Shown: positions 27,275 through 35,449 of the stretch, one piece after another
Numbering within the stretch: the stretch's first letter is position 1
Layout: each line of letters begins with the position of its first letter
DNA from: Cupriavidus sp. P-10
Lineage (GTDB): Bacteria; Pseudomonadota; Gammaproteobacteria; Burkholderiales; Burkholderiaceae
Assembly: GCF_003402535.2 (NCBI RefSeq)
Contig: NZ_AP025172.1
Location: forward strand, 186,001-250,000
Direction: 5' to 3'
Length of the DNA: 64,000 nucleotides
Position numbers and translations under genes: made by a program
Notes under the pieces: model-generated
Seen by the model: only the letters and a program-made list of their open reading frames with translations
Told to the model about the DNA's origin: nothing
Databases searched by the model: none

Positions 27275-28237
27275 TTAGGCGACATCTGATGCCCCCGAGG
27301 CATCGAGTTTCATCAGAGCGCTGACATGCGCCTTCGCACTCGTGGCCAATGCGTCGAGGCTGTAACCCCCTTCCAGGATGGATACGATGCGGCCGTCGCA
27401 CGTCTCGTCGGCAATCTGCATCAGTTCCTTGGTGATCCAATGGAAGTCGCTGTCCTCCAGGTTCATGCCAGCGAGGGGATCCAGGCGGTGCGCGTCGAAT
27501 CCCGCGGAGACAATGAGGATTTCGGGGGCGAACGCCCTTAGCGCGGGAAGCACGAGGGCGGAAATCGCGGCACGGAACTGTGCCGGCTCACAGCCGCGAG
27601 GCAACGGAACGTTGACGATATTGTGGTTCACCCCTGTCTCGGACCGGGCTCCGGTACCGGGAAAGAAAGGCGACTGGTGGCTGGATGCATAGAACAGCTC
27701 CGGGCGGTCGAAGAATGCTGCCTGGGTGCCATTGCCGTGATGCACATCGAAATCCACCACAGCGACGCGCTCGAGTTTGTGGACCTCATAGGCGTAGGCT
27801 GCCGCGATCGCCGCCTGGTTGAAAATGCAAAAGCCCATCGCCTTCGCCGGTTCAGCGTGATGGCCGCACGGCCGCGTCGCGCAAAACACGTTACGCGCCT
27901 GGCCGTCCATGACCGCATCGACACCCGCGCAAGCAGCCCCCACGCAGCGCATGACGGCTTCCCACGAGCCCGGCGACATGACCGTATCGCCCGCGTCCAG
28001 CGGCACGTATCCGTGGGTGGGGGCGCTTTGCGCGATCTCGTCGATGTAGTACGAATCGTGGATCAATTGCAACTGCTCGACGGTGCCCATTGGCGCATCG
28101 CGCCATTCCAGCGAAGCGAACTCCGGCGCTCGCAACGCCTGCACGACGGCTCTCAGGCGTTCGGGCGACTCCGGATGTTGCGGCCCGGGGCGGTGTTCGA
28201 GACACGCGGTGTGGGTATAAATAATCGTAGTTGTCAT
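27275..28237 (-). CDS. Histone-deacetylase-family amidohydrolase
   Basis: A 320-residue class II HDAC-type enzyme (HDAH/AcuC-like). It has the charge-relay GHHAEP (His126, His127), the zinc ligands Asp164 and His166 in DFDVHHGNGT, Asp248 in SAGFDAH, and EGGYSLDAL near the end. Bacterial members remove acetyl or other acyl groups from amines such as acetylpolyamines or lysine. The neighbourhood gives no substrate. The ATG at 28237 gives the usual N-terminus. Confidence 0.93.
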   Translation of the reverse strand: MTTTIIYTHTACLEHRPGPQHPESPERLRAVVQALRAPEFASLEWRDAPMGTVEQLQLIHDSYYIDEIAQSAPTHGYVPLDAGDTVMSPGSWEAVMRCVGAACAGVDAVMDGQARNVFCATRPCGHHAEPAKAMGFCIFNQAAIAAAYAYEVHKLERVAVVDFDVHHGNGTQAAFFDRPELFYASSHQSPFFPGTGARSETGVNHNIVNVPLPRGCEPAQFRAAISALVLPALRAFAPEILIVSAGFDAHRLDPLAGMNLEDSDFHWITKELMQIADETCDGRIVSILEGGYSLDALATSAKAHVSALMKLDASGASDVA

Positions 28238-28398
28238 GTTCGGCTGTCCTCGGTTTCAACCGGCGACGTTCCCTGAATCGCACTCCGGGGCCTACGTCGA
28301 TCGTCACGGCAATCCAATCAGATATGTAATATATCAGAGGAGCAGGAAAGCCAACTGAGGGGTGGCCGGGATTCGAAAAGAACCCCGCGACGATGGTC

Positions 28399-28872
28399 TC
28401 AAGTGCGCGGCTTTTGCTCGCTGAGCAGTGACAGGATGCGTGGATCGTGGTCTACCCGCCGAGCTTCTACGATACGTACCGTTTCCGCATCTGGATGCGC
28501 GGGATTGAAGACGTAGTTAGCTGCATATGGCACCAGCACGCTGGGCACTTTCAGCAGCAAGGTCGAGCGCGATGCGAGCCATTCTGTGCCGGCGCTTCCG
28601 GACCAACTATTGTCGCTTTTCCAGTCCGCGGGCAAGTCCGGAATTTCCGCGACAGCGATGGCGTCTTCTACCTCGATCTGGAGGAGTTGGTAGTGCGTAG
28701 GGAGATCCTCCATCCGCCTGATATCTTGGTGTACGAGCACCTCGAGGAAGGCCAGGGCAGGATGCTCTGCCAGGTACACAACAGGCTGTCCTGCGAAGTG
28801 CCAGCGTCCGCCGGCACGCAGCCCCCCGATTCCCTTGAGATCCGCAAAATTGCTAATCCGCCAGAGAATCAT
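28399..28872 (-). CDS. RES-domain toxin (NAD+ phosphorylase/glycohydrolase type)
   Basis: A 157-residue RES-domain toxin. The core motif is in GGLRAGGRWHFAGQPVVYLAEHPALAFLEVLVH (Arg, Tyr and Glu of the RES family), followed by a serine segment near 100. RES toxins deplete cellular NAD+ when released from the antitoxin. Start and upstream stop share one base (TGATG), so translation is coupled to the antitoxin. Confidence 0.9.
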   Translation of the reverse strand: MILWRISNFADLKGIGGLRAGGRWHFAGQPVVYLAEHPALAFLEVLVHQDIRRMEDLPTHYQLLQIEVEDAIAVAEIPDLPADWKSDNSWSGSAGTEWLASRSTLLLKVPSVLVPYAANYVFNPAHPDAETVRIVEARRVDHDPRILSLLSEQKPRT

Positions 28873-29330
28873 CAGGCGAAGTATCCTTCGTCAATCTGGA
28901 TAATCGCTTCCTCGACCAAACGTGCGCCTTGTTCAGTACTGGTCAGCTCCAGCGGCGACTTGGCGCCAAATCGTTGCTGGCTCGCTCGCAGCCACCGCAA
29001 TGCCCGATCAGCCTCTCCAAACGTGCTGATCGCATGGGCAAGGATCCGGGCAAGCCGGATTGCTTTATCGGATTCGTCAACCGTGAGGGACTCGGCTCTT
29101 TCGCGACGGTGAGTCAGCGTGCGGCGCGGAATGATGAAGCTGATCTCGTCCCAGGCAAGCCCCGCATGGTGAAGGCTTTCTATGATCTCCGTCGGCAGAC
29201 GTTCGACAGCGAGAGACACCAGGTCGGCATCCGAGTGAATTTTAGTGCCCAATGAATCACTTAATAGATCCAGATAGCGGCCGCGCGAGAGCGGATTTCC
29301 CCCTGTTGGCTGGAAGGCGATAGTCTGCAT
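28872..29330 (-). CDS. Xre/MbcA/ParS-type antitoxin of the RES toxin
   Basis: A 152-residue antitoxin with an Xre-like helical N-terminal part and the MbcA/ParS/Xre toxin-binding region (DUF2384) at the end (FGEADRALRWLRASQQRFGAKSPLELTSTEQGARLVEE). It neutralises the RES toxin encoded one base downstream and represses the shared promoter, probably through the dyad at 29343-29377 just before its start. Confidence 0.9.
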   Translation of the reverse strand: MQTIAFQPTGGNPLSRGRYLDLLSDSLGTKIHSDADLVSLAVERLPTEIIESLHHAGLAWDEISFIIPRRTLTHRRERAESLTVDESDKAIRLARILAHAISTFGEADRALRWLRASQQRFGAKSPLELTSTEQGARLVEEAIIQIDEGYFA

Positions 29331-29342
29331 ATTCGAACTCCA

Positions 29343-29377
29343 TGGCAGAATGCCATATCATTATAGGCATTCTGCCA
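29343..29377 (-). promoter_or_regulatory. Operator/promoter of the RES-Xre module
   Basis: TGGCAGAATGCC (29343-29354) and GGCATTCTGCCA (29366-29377) are perfect 12-base arms. The 11-base spacer contains, on the minus strand, a consensus TATAAT (29360-29365). A third half-site, TGGCAGATG, follows at 29381-29389. Bound antitoxin would cover the -10 element directly, a simple autoregulation design. Confidence 0.8.
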
Positions 29378-29442
29378 AACATCTGCCATGAGGAGCAGGG
29401 CGGGGCCGACCGGGGTTAGCCCGTCCAATGCGTCGGCGCTCG

Positions 29443-30420
29443 CTAAGCGCGCGAACTCCGCTTGCGGCTCGGTGACGTCTTTTCCCTCGACAAGCGCCCG
29501 ATGTCTGCTGCGGGAATATCGTTGGCGGCGCGCTGTTCCAGATGGGCCACGAGCAGTTGTGCAACTGGCGACAACAGCGAGAAGTTACGGCAGCAGATGG
29601 CAAAGCGCCTTCGCGCCCAATCATTGCGCAGCGGCACTACGTGAACATTGAAGGCCGGCGCGATGGTCTGGGCAATTTCCGCCGGCAAGATGGCGATACC
29701 CAGGTTCGCGCGCACGCAACGCAGCGCGGCGTCGAAGGTCGAGACGACGGCGCGGTACACAATTCGGCGGCCGAGAATGGCGGCATGACGAACCAGCATG
29801 GTCTGGACAGCGGTTTGTGCCGGCATGGCGACATGGTCGAATCCGAGTGTCTCCTCGAAATCGCACGAATCGGCCCTGGCGAGCGGATGCGACGCCGGAA
29901 CCACGGCCGCAAGTTGATCGCTTCGATAGTGCCGGATCTCAAAACCTTCCAGGTCGGCAGCATCCCAGCAGATGCCAAGGGGTGCCGAGCCCTCGCGCAA
30001 TGAGCGCACGATTTCCGTGCTCAGGCTTTCTTCGATGCTGACACTGACATCGCGGTGCTCCGGCATTTGCAGGAACGCCGCAATGTCGTCCGGCAGCGAC
30101 TCCGCCATGGAGGATACGGTGGCAAGGAGGCGCACCTGGCCGCGGATGCCAGACCCGAAGTCAGCCATGTCGCGGGCCACGCGGTCCGCGGCGGAAAGCA
30201 TGGCGCGCGCATGGGCCAGCACAATTTCCCCTGCCGGGGTGGGAATCACGCCGCGACGGCGGCGCTCCAGCAGGGTGGTGCCGACAGTTTCCTCGAGTTG
30301 AGCCAGCCGTTTGCTGATGGCCGACGCGACGATGTGTTCCTGTTCGCCGGCGCGTGCCATGTTCTGCGTTTCGCAAACAGCGACAAAGAGGCGCAGAGTG
30401 GTCAGGTCGAGATCTCGCAT
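29443..30420 (-). CDS. LysR family regulator (divergent from HMG-CoA-lyase operon)
   Basis: A 325-residue LysR-type regulator. The HTH is at residues 4-62 (LTTLRLFVAVCETQNMARAG, SAISKRLAQLEETVG), followed by the effector domain with PAHPLA-like VPASHPLARAD. I start at 30420, where the MRDLDL N-terminus is normal for the family; the open frame extends 16 codons upstream without homology. It faces the operon starting at 30625 across a 204-base gap and is its likely regulator. Confidence 0.9.
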   Translation of the reverse strand: MRDLDLTTLRLFVAVCETQNMARAGEQEHIVASAISKRLAQLEETVGTTLLERRRRGVIPTPAGEIVLAHARAMLSAADRVARDMADFGSGIRGQVRLLATVSSMAESLPDDIAAFLQMPEHRDVSVSIEESLSTEIVRSLREGSAPLGICWDAADLEGFEIRHYRSDQLAAVVPASHPLARADSCDFEETLGFDHVAMPAQTAVQTMLVRHAAILGRRIVYRAVVSTFDAALRCVRANLGIAILPAEIAQTIAPAFNVHVVPLRNDWARRRFAICCRNFSLLSPVAQLLVAHLEQRAANDIPAADIGRLSREKTSPSRKRSSRA

Positions 30421-30624
30421 GGATGAATTTTTTGGGTTTCCTGACAGGAATCTTAATGCGGACTTCACGCCTGAGAAGCAGATTTCGGGAATGTCTTTAG
30501 ACTTTCCAATTTGGAACGCTATCGTGCACTAATCATCGCTGTTCCGGGATAACGGAAGGTCTTACAGTTGTGTCGTTGCCTCCCGCGTAGGCCATCGACT
30601 CACCCTTTCATTCAGGTCCCTGTC

Positions 30625-31572
30625 ATGCCAGCCATCTACCCCACCCACGCCGTCATCCGCGAAGTCGGTCTCCGGGACGGCCTGCAAAGTATCCAGACCA
30701 TCCTGCCCACCGAGCAGAAGAAAGCCTGGATTCGCCAGGCGCATGCCGCGGGCCAGCGTGAGATCGAAGTCGGCTCGTTCGTGCCTGCGCGCCTTTTGCC
30801 GCAACTGGCTGACACGGCCGAACTGGTCGCGTTTGCGCGCACCTTGCCGGGGCTGTTCGCCTCGGTGCTGGTACCGAACCTGCGCGGCGCGGAGAACGCC
30901 ATCGAGAGCGGCGCGGACCTGATGATCGTGCCGCTGTCTGCGAGCCATGCGCACAGCGTGGCCAATCTTCGCAAGACACCCGACGAGGTGGTGGCGGAGG
31001 TGGCGCGCATCCGCGCGGCGCGCGACGCGGCCGGCTCGAAAACCCTGATCGAGGGCGGGGTAGGCACGGCCTTCGGCTGCACGATCCAGGGCCGGGTCGA
31101 ACCGGATGAAGTCTTGCGCCTGATGCAGGCCTTGCTTGACGCCGGCGCCGACCGGGTCAGCCTGGCCGATACCGTTGGCTATGCCGACCCCGCCATGGTT
31201 CGCGGCCTCTTCGAGCGCGCCATTGCCATCGCCGGTGACCGCTTCTGGTGCGGGCATTTCCATGACACGCGCGGCCTGGGCCTGGCCAATGTGTTTGCCG
31301 CGCTGGAGGCCGGTGTCACCCGCTTTGACGCCTGCCTGGCTGGCATCGGCGGTTGCCCGCACGCGCCTGGCGCCAGCGGCAACGTGGCCAGCGAAGACCT
31401 GGCCTACATGCTGGCCAGCATGGGCATCGATACCGGCATCGACATCGACCGGCTGCTGGCGCTGCGTGAAGAGGTGGCCGGCTGGCTGGCCGGCGAAACG
31501 CTGCACGGCACGCTGTGGCGGGCGGGTTTGCCGAAGACCTTCGCCGGCGCGCCGACCCGCGCCGCTGCCTGA
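30625..31572 (+). CDS. Hydroxymethylglutaryl-CoA lyase family enzyme
   Basis: A 315-residue DRE-TIM lyase. Motifs are EVGLRDGLQ (13-21), the metal ligands His211 and His213 in HFHDTRGLGLAN, and the catalytic-loop cysteine Cys244 in GGCPHAPGASGNVASEDL. Members cleave HMG-CoA to acetoacetate and acetyl-CoA, or related 3-hydroxy-3-methyl acyl-CoAs such as citramalyl-CoA. The adjacent CoA-transferase and Bug receptor suggest that an external dicarboxylic acid is imported, activated and cleaved. The ATG at 30625 was chosen by the family N-terminus. Confidence 0.92.
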   Translation: MPAIYPTHAVIREVGLRDGLQSIQTILPTEQKKAWIRQAHAAGQREIEVGSFVPARLLPQLADTAELVAFARTLPGLFASVLVPNLRGAENAIESGADLMIVPLSASHAHSVANLRKTPDEVVAEVARIRAARDAAGSKTLIEGGVGTAFGCTIQGRVEPDEVLRLMQALLDAGADRVSLADTVGYADPAMVRGLFERAIAIAGDRFWCGHFHDTRGLGLANVFAALEAGVTRFDACLAGIGGCPHAPGASGNVASEDLAYMLASMGIDTGIDIDRLLALREEVAGWLAGETLHGTLWRAGLPKTFAGAPTRAAA

Positions 31573-31601
31573 TCAACGAATCGAACGGAATGCGAGACGA
31601 C

Positions 31602-32807
31602 ATGAACACTGCTCTTCAATACGACACCGAGCACGACACCGAGCACGACAGCGAGCACGACAGCGAGCGCCTGCCGCTGGCCGGCATCCGCGTGGTCGAA
31701 TTCACGCACATGGTGATGGGCCCGACCTGCGGCATGATCCTCGCGGACCTCGGCGCTGAAGTCATCAAGGTCGAGCCGCCCGGCGGCGACAAGACGCGCA
31801 ACCTGCCGGGGCTGGGCATCGGCTTCTTCCGCGCCTTCAACCGGAACAAGAAGAGCGTGGTGCTCGACATCACCACGGACGAAGGACGCGCCGCCGCGGT
31901 GGAACTGGTAAGCCAGTGCGACGTGCTGCTCGAGAACTTCCGTCCGGGCCTGATGCAGAAGCTGGGGCTCGATTATGAGACGCTGTCGGCAAAGCATCCC
32001 CGCCTCATCTACGTCTCGCACAAGGGCTTCCTGCCCGGGCCGTACGAGAACCGCCTGGCGCTTGACGAAGTGGTGCAGATGATGGGCGGGCTGTCGTATA
32101 TGACCGGCCCCAAGGGCCGCCCGCTGCGCGCCGGGACATCGGTCAACGACATCATGGGGGGCATGTTCGGCGCGATCGGCGTGCTGGCTGCGCTGCGCGA
32201 GCGCGACAGCACCGGCCGCGGCCAGGAAATCCAGAGTGCGCTGTTCGAGAACTGCGTGTTCCTCGCGTCGCAGCACATGCAGCAGTTCGCCATGACCGGC
32301 GAAGTGCCGCCACCGATGCCGTCGCGCGTTTCGGCATGGAGCGTGTACGACGTCTTCACGCTGGCCGGCGGCGAGCAGCTTTTCATCGGCGCGGTCAGCG
32401 ACAAGCAGTTCGTCACGTTGTGCAAGGTCCTGGAGCACCCGGAGCTGACGCAGCGGCCGGAGTATGCCGACAACGCGTCGCGCGTGGCCGTGCGGCCCAG
32501 GTTGCTGGAGGAGCTGGGCGTCATCCTGAAGGGCCATGATCCGGCGGAACTCGCGCCGAAGCTGGAAGCGGCCGGCATTCCGTATGCACCCATCATGCGC
32601 CCCGACCAGTTGCTCGACGATCCGCATCTGCAGGCCAGCGGCGGACTGGTGCCCATGCAGGTGGATGACGGCTCGACGGCGCCAACCGTGCTGCTGCCCC
32701 TGCTGATGGGCGGCCGCCGTCCCGGCGTGCGCCGTCCGCTGCCGAAGGCGGGCGAGCACAACGCCGAGTTCTTTCCGCAATCATCCGGAACGCCAGGCCA
32801 GGCCTGA
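31602..32807 (+). CDS. CaiB/BaiF family III CoA-transferase with a repeat-expanded N-terminus
   Basis: A 401-residue class III CoA-transferase. The core begins at about residue 24 with LPLAGIRVVEFTHMVMGPTCGMILADLGAEVIKVE, and the catalytic aspartate is Asp183 in TSVNDIMGG. The first 20 residues are four tandem D-T/S-E-H units encoded by a 12-base repeat, not found in the usual family N-terminus. An ATG at 31590 is an alternative start. It likely activates the acid that the upstream lyase cleaves. Confidence 0.9.
   Translation: MNTALQYDTEHDTEHDSEHDSERLPLAGIRVVEFTHMVMGPTCGMILADLGAEVIKVEPPGGDKTRNLPGLGIGFFRAFNRNKKSVVLDITTDEGRAAAVELVSQCDVLLENFRPGLMQKLGLDYETLSAKHPRLIYVSHKGFLPGPYENRLALDEVVQMMGGLSYMTGPKGRPLRAGTSVNDIMGGMFGAIGVLAALRERDSTGRGQEIQSALFENCVFLASQHMQQFAMTGEVPPPMPSRVSAWSVYDVFTLAGGEQLFIGAVSDKQFVTLCKVLEHPELTQRPEYADNASRVAVRPRLLEELGVILKGHDPAELAPKLEAAGIPYAPIMRPDQLLDDPHLQASGGLVPMQVDDGSTAPTVLLPLLMGGRRPGVRRPLPKAGEHNAEFFPQSSGTPGQA
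31623..31670 (+). repeat. Four 12-base tandem repeats at the start of the CoA-transferase gene
   Basis: GACACCGAGCAC occurs twice exactly (31623, 31635), then GACAGCGAGCAC (31647) and GACAGCGAGCGC (31659). The units keep the reading frame and encode D-T/S-E-H/R. Confidence 0.9.
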
Positions 32808-32855
32808 GGCGGCATGCCCCGACAGCAGGACAAAACAAAGACCAGGAGACAAACC

Positions 32856-33854
32856 ATGACCCCCGACCAGAGAGTATCCAACCCGGCCCGACGCCGTCTG
32901 TTCAGGCTTGCCACCGCCGTGGCGGCGTCGATGAGCATCGCCGCCGCGCCTGCCATCGCGCAGGGCGGCAAGCCGGTCCGTCTCATCCTGCCCATCAGCG
33001 CGGGCTCCGGCGTCGACACCATCGCACGTGCCGCCGTGCCGTCGCTTGCCAGGACCATGGGCCAGCCGGTGGTGGTCGAGAACATCCCCGGCGCGGGCGG
33101 TATCACCGGCGCTGCCGCGGTAGTCAAGGCCCAGCCTGACGGCAGCACGCTCGGGCTGGTGTCGAACAACCACGTGATCAACCCCAGCGTGTTCAAGAGC
33201 ATGCCGTTCGACGCGATCAAGGACATCACGCCGATCAGCGTCATCGGCACGACACCGCTGGTACTGGTGGTCAATCCCAAGGTGCCCGCGAAGAACGTCA
33301 AGGAGCTGGTGGCGCTGCTCAAGGCAAAGCCGGATAGCTACAACCTGGCCTCGTCCGGCAACGGCACCATCATCCATCTGGCGGGCGAGATGTTCCTCGA
33401 TGAAGCGGGCGTCACCGCGCGCCACGTGCCGTACAAGGGCACCGGCCCGATGCTGAACGATCTGCTCGCGGGGCAAGTGGAGATGGGAGTCGTCGCGCTC
33501 AACGCGGTGGCGGCGCATCTGAAGGCCGGCACGCTGCGTGCGATTGGCCTGTGCGGCGACAAGCGCTCAGCCGCCGCGCCTGAACTCCCCACCATCGCCG
33601 AACAAGGCTTGCCCAAGTACAACGTTGCTGGCTGGTTCGCGGTGGTCGGGCCCGCCGGCATGCCGGCCGCAGAAGTGAAGCGCGTCCATGATGCGTTCGC
33701 CAGGGCTTTCACCTCGCCTGAAGTCCTGGAGGCAATGAAGAAGCAAGGCACCCAGATCGAACCGGGCACGCCGGAGGCAGCCGCCAGCTTCTTCCGCAGT
33801 GAAGCCAGCCGCTATGCCGCGCTGGTGAAGAAAGCCAACGTGAAGGTCGAGTAA
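32856..33854 (+). CDS. Bug family substrate-binding protein
   Basis: A 332-residue periplasmic Bug receptor. A twin-arginine-like start (NPARRRLFRLATAVAASMS) precedes a cleavage site near AIAQG. Ligand-loop signatures are KPVRLILPISAGSGVDTIARA and GQPVVVENIPGAGGITGAAA. It lies 49 bases after the CoA-transferase and probably delivers the carboxylate that this module breaks down. No TctA or TctB membrane genes are present. The stop codon lies inside a triplicated 12-base repeat. Confidence 0.92.
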   Translation: MTPDQRVSNPARRRLFRLATAVAASMSIAAAPAIAQGGKPVRLILPISAGSGVDTIARAAVPSLARTMGQPVVVENIPGAGGITGAAAVVKAQPDGSTLGLVSNNHVINPSVFKSMPFDAIKDITPISVIGTTPLVLVVNPKVPAKNVKELVALLKAKPDSYNLASSGNGTIIHLAGEMFLDEAGVTARHVPYKGTGPMLNDLLAGQVEMGVVALNAVAAHLKAGTLRAIGLCGDKRSAAAPELPTIAEQGLPKYNVAGWFAVVGPAGMPAAEVKRVHDAFARAFTSPEVLEAMKKQGTQIEPGTPEAAASFFRSEASRYAALVKKANVKVE

Positions 33855-33880
33855 GCGGTCGAGTAAGCGGTCGAGTAAGC
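33845..33880 (+). repeat. Three exact 12-base repeats over the Bug stop codon
   Basis: GGTCGAGTAAGC is repeated exactly three times (33845, 33857, 33869). The TAA of the first copy is the Bug stop codon, so the last two copies are untranslated duplicates of the gene end. Confidence 0.95.
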
Positions 33881-33982
33881 GGCCGCGGCCCGGCGGGCCG
33901 TCACATTTTTCCGCTGTCAACGCAGCCGGCGTCCTATCCGGGCGGGCCGCGGTGGCAGCCCTTTGTCTTCGATTCCATCATC

Positions 33983-34507
33983 ATGACCATCTACAAGCTT
34001 GGCGAGTTCGTCCCCGCCATCGCCAGCGGCGCCTTTGTGGCAGCCGAAGCCACCATCATCGGCCGCGCCGAGCTCGCCGACGATGTTTCGGTCTGGCCCG
34101 GCGCCGTGATCCGCGCCGACAACGAACCGGTGACCATTGGCGCCGGCAGCAATGTGCAGGAAGGCGCCGTGCTGCACACCGACCCGGGTTGCCCGCTGAC
34201 GCTGGGCGCCGGCGTGACCGTTGGCCACCAGGCCATGTTGCACGGCTGCACCGTTGGCGACGGTGCGCTGATCGGCATTCAGGCGGTGATCCTGAACAAC
34301 GCGTCGATCGGCGCGGAGTCGTTGGTGGCCGCCGGCGCGCTGGTGACCGAAGGCAAGCAGTTCCCGCCGCGCTCCCTGATCCTTGGTTCGCCTGCCAAGG
34401 CGGTACGTGAGCTGAGCGAAGAAGAAGTGAAGAACCTGCGCGCCAACGCCGAGGACTACGTACGCCGGTCCGCGCGCTACCGGACGCTGCTCGAGAAGAT
34501 CGGCTGA
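33983..34507 (+). CDS. Gamma-carbonic-anhydrase-like protein (left-handed beta-helix, YrdA/CaiE type)
   Basis: A 174-residue hexapeptide-repeat protein. The beta-helix turns are visible (IIGRAELADDVSVWPGAVIRADNEPVTIGAGSNVQEGAVLH), and histidines suited to bind metal occur in VLHTD, VGHQAMLHGC. It matches the YrdA/PaaY/CaiE group, whose PaaY member is a CoA thioesterase. In this operon it could be a thioesterase that frees CoA from dead-end intermediates; that is inference. Confidence 0.88.
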   Translation: MTIYKLGEFVPAIASGAFVAAEATIIGRAELADDVSVWPGAVIRADNEPVTIGAGSNVQEGAVLHTDPGCPLTLGAGVTVGHQAMLHGCTVGDGALIGIQAVILNNASIGAESLVAAGALVTEGKQFPPRSLILGSPAKAVRELSEEEVKNLRANAEDYVRRSARYRTLLEKIG

Positions 34508-34640
34508 GCCGGCGGTCGCCACACAAGAGAATCCACAACCTCTGAGGACGCTTCCCTGAGCGCACCGCTGCCTGGCATTGCTGCATGCCGGGAAGCGGTC
34601 AGCCCGCGCAAGCCCCGACCCGACAGCAGGAGCTACGGCA

Positions 34641-35423
34641 ATGTTGTTTCCTCCCATGCCCATCCAGCGCTTATCCGGTCAAGCGGTGACCATTGAGGAC
34701 ATCAGCCTTGAAGGCTGTCGGATTCCTGATGGCATGGACCTCGGGCAATTGCTTGCGGCTGTCGGGCGGCTGCATCAGTGTGGCCTGCGTCGAGTCTCGG
34801 TTGCGCCGTTGCCTTCGCACGTGACGAAGGGATTCACATGGCGGGCGTGGGAGTCAAGCCCGGATCCTGCAAGGATCTCCACGCCCGTCGATTCGATCGC
34901 CGCAGGGAGGGACGCGATCGCGGCGAGGCCGGACGTCATCGCCCTTCGCATCCGTGCCGACGATCGCCAGAAGTCACTGGACGAAATGCTTGAGGTCATG
35001 GAGGCAATCCCGCCCGACATTGCGGTTTCCGTGTGGATCGAAGCGGCCTTTGGCAAGGCCGGAAGCCGTGCGGAAAACGAAGCTGCCATTGACATCTGCG
35101 ACCTCTTTGCCTCCAATGGTGCGCAGGAACTCATTCTGAGCGACACCGGCGGACAAGCCGGTCCGCTGCTGGTCGAACAGGGCTGCGACGGACTCCGGGA
35201 ACGATGGCAGGGCAAGCATGTCGTGCTGGAGTTGAGCGACACCTACGGCATGGCATCGGCAAACATCATCGCGGCGATGGCTGCGGGAATCGACCAGTTT
35301 CGTTTCCCCGTTGCGCAGCGTGACAGCGCAGGGCATCTCGGACATGCCGCGCTGTTGCGGGTGCTGAGCGCAATGGAATGCCCCACCGGCATCCATGCGG
35401 ATCGCTTGCGCGGGCAGTGGTGA
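34641..35423 (+). CDS. Degenerate HMG-CoA-lyase-like protein without the metal-binding histidines
   Basis: A 260-residue protein whose layout follows DRE-TIM lyases: EDISLEGCRIPDG in place of DVxLRDGLQ, LILSDTGGQA, and ELSDTYGMASAN where active members have HxHDTRGLGLAN. The two metal histidines are thus Glu197 and Ser199, and the cysteine loop GGCP is missing. It is probably not an active metal-dependent lyase and may be a partner subunit or a diverged enzyme. It is the last gene of the operon beginning at 30625. The start at 34641 follows a weak GGAG. Confidence 0.7.
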   Translation: MLFPPMPIQRLSGQAVTIEDISLEGCRIPDGMDLGQLLAAVGRLHQCGLRRVSVAPLPSHVTKGFTWRAWESSPDPARISTPVDSIAAGRDAIAARPDVIALRIRADDRQKSLDEMLEVMEAIPPDIAVSVWIEAAFGKAGSRAENEAAIDICDLFASNGAQELILSDTGGQAGPLLVEQGCDGLRERWQGKHVVLELSDTYGMASANIIAAMAAGIDQFRFPVAQRDSAGHLGHAALLRVLSAMECPTGIHADRLRGQW

Positions 35424-35449
35424 ACAGCAGGGCAGGCCTGCAAGACGGC

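Noticed and set aside
31623..31670. Reading the 12-base tandem repeats as a CRISPR array
   Set aside because: Units are adjacent with no spacers and lie in frame in a coding region.
31404..32780. 458-codon minus-strand frame over the CoA-transferase gene
   Set aside because: Antisense shadow; codon third positions fit only the plus strand.
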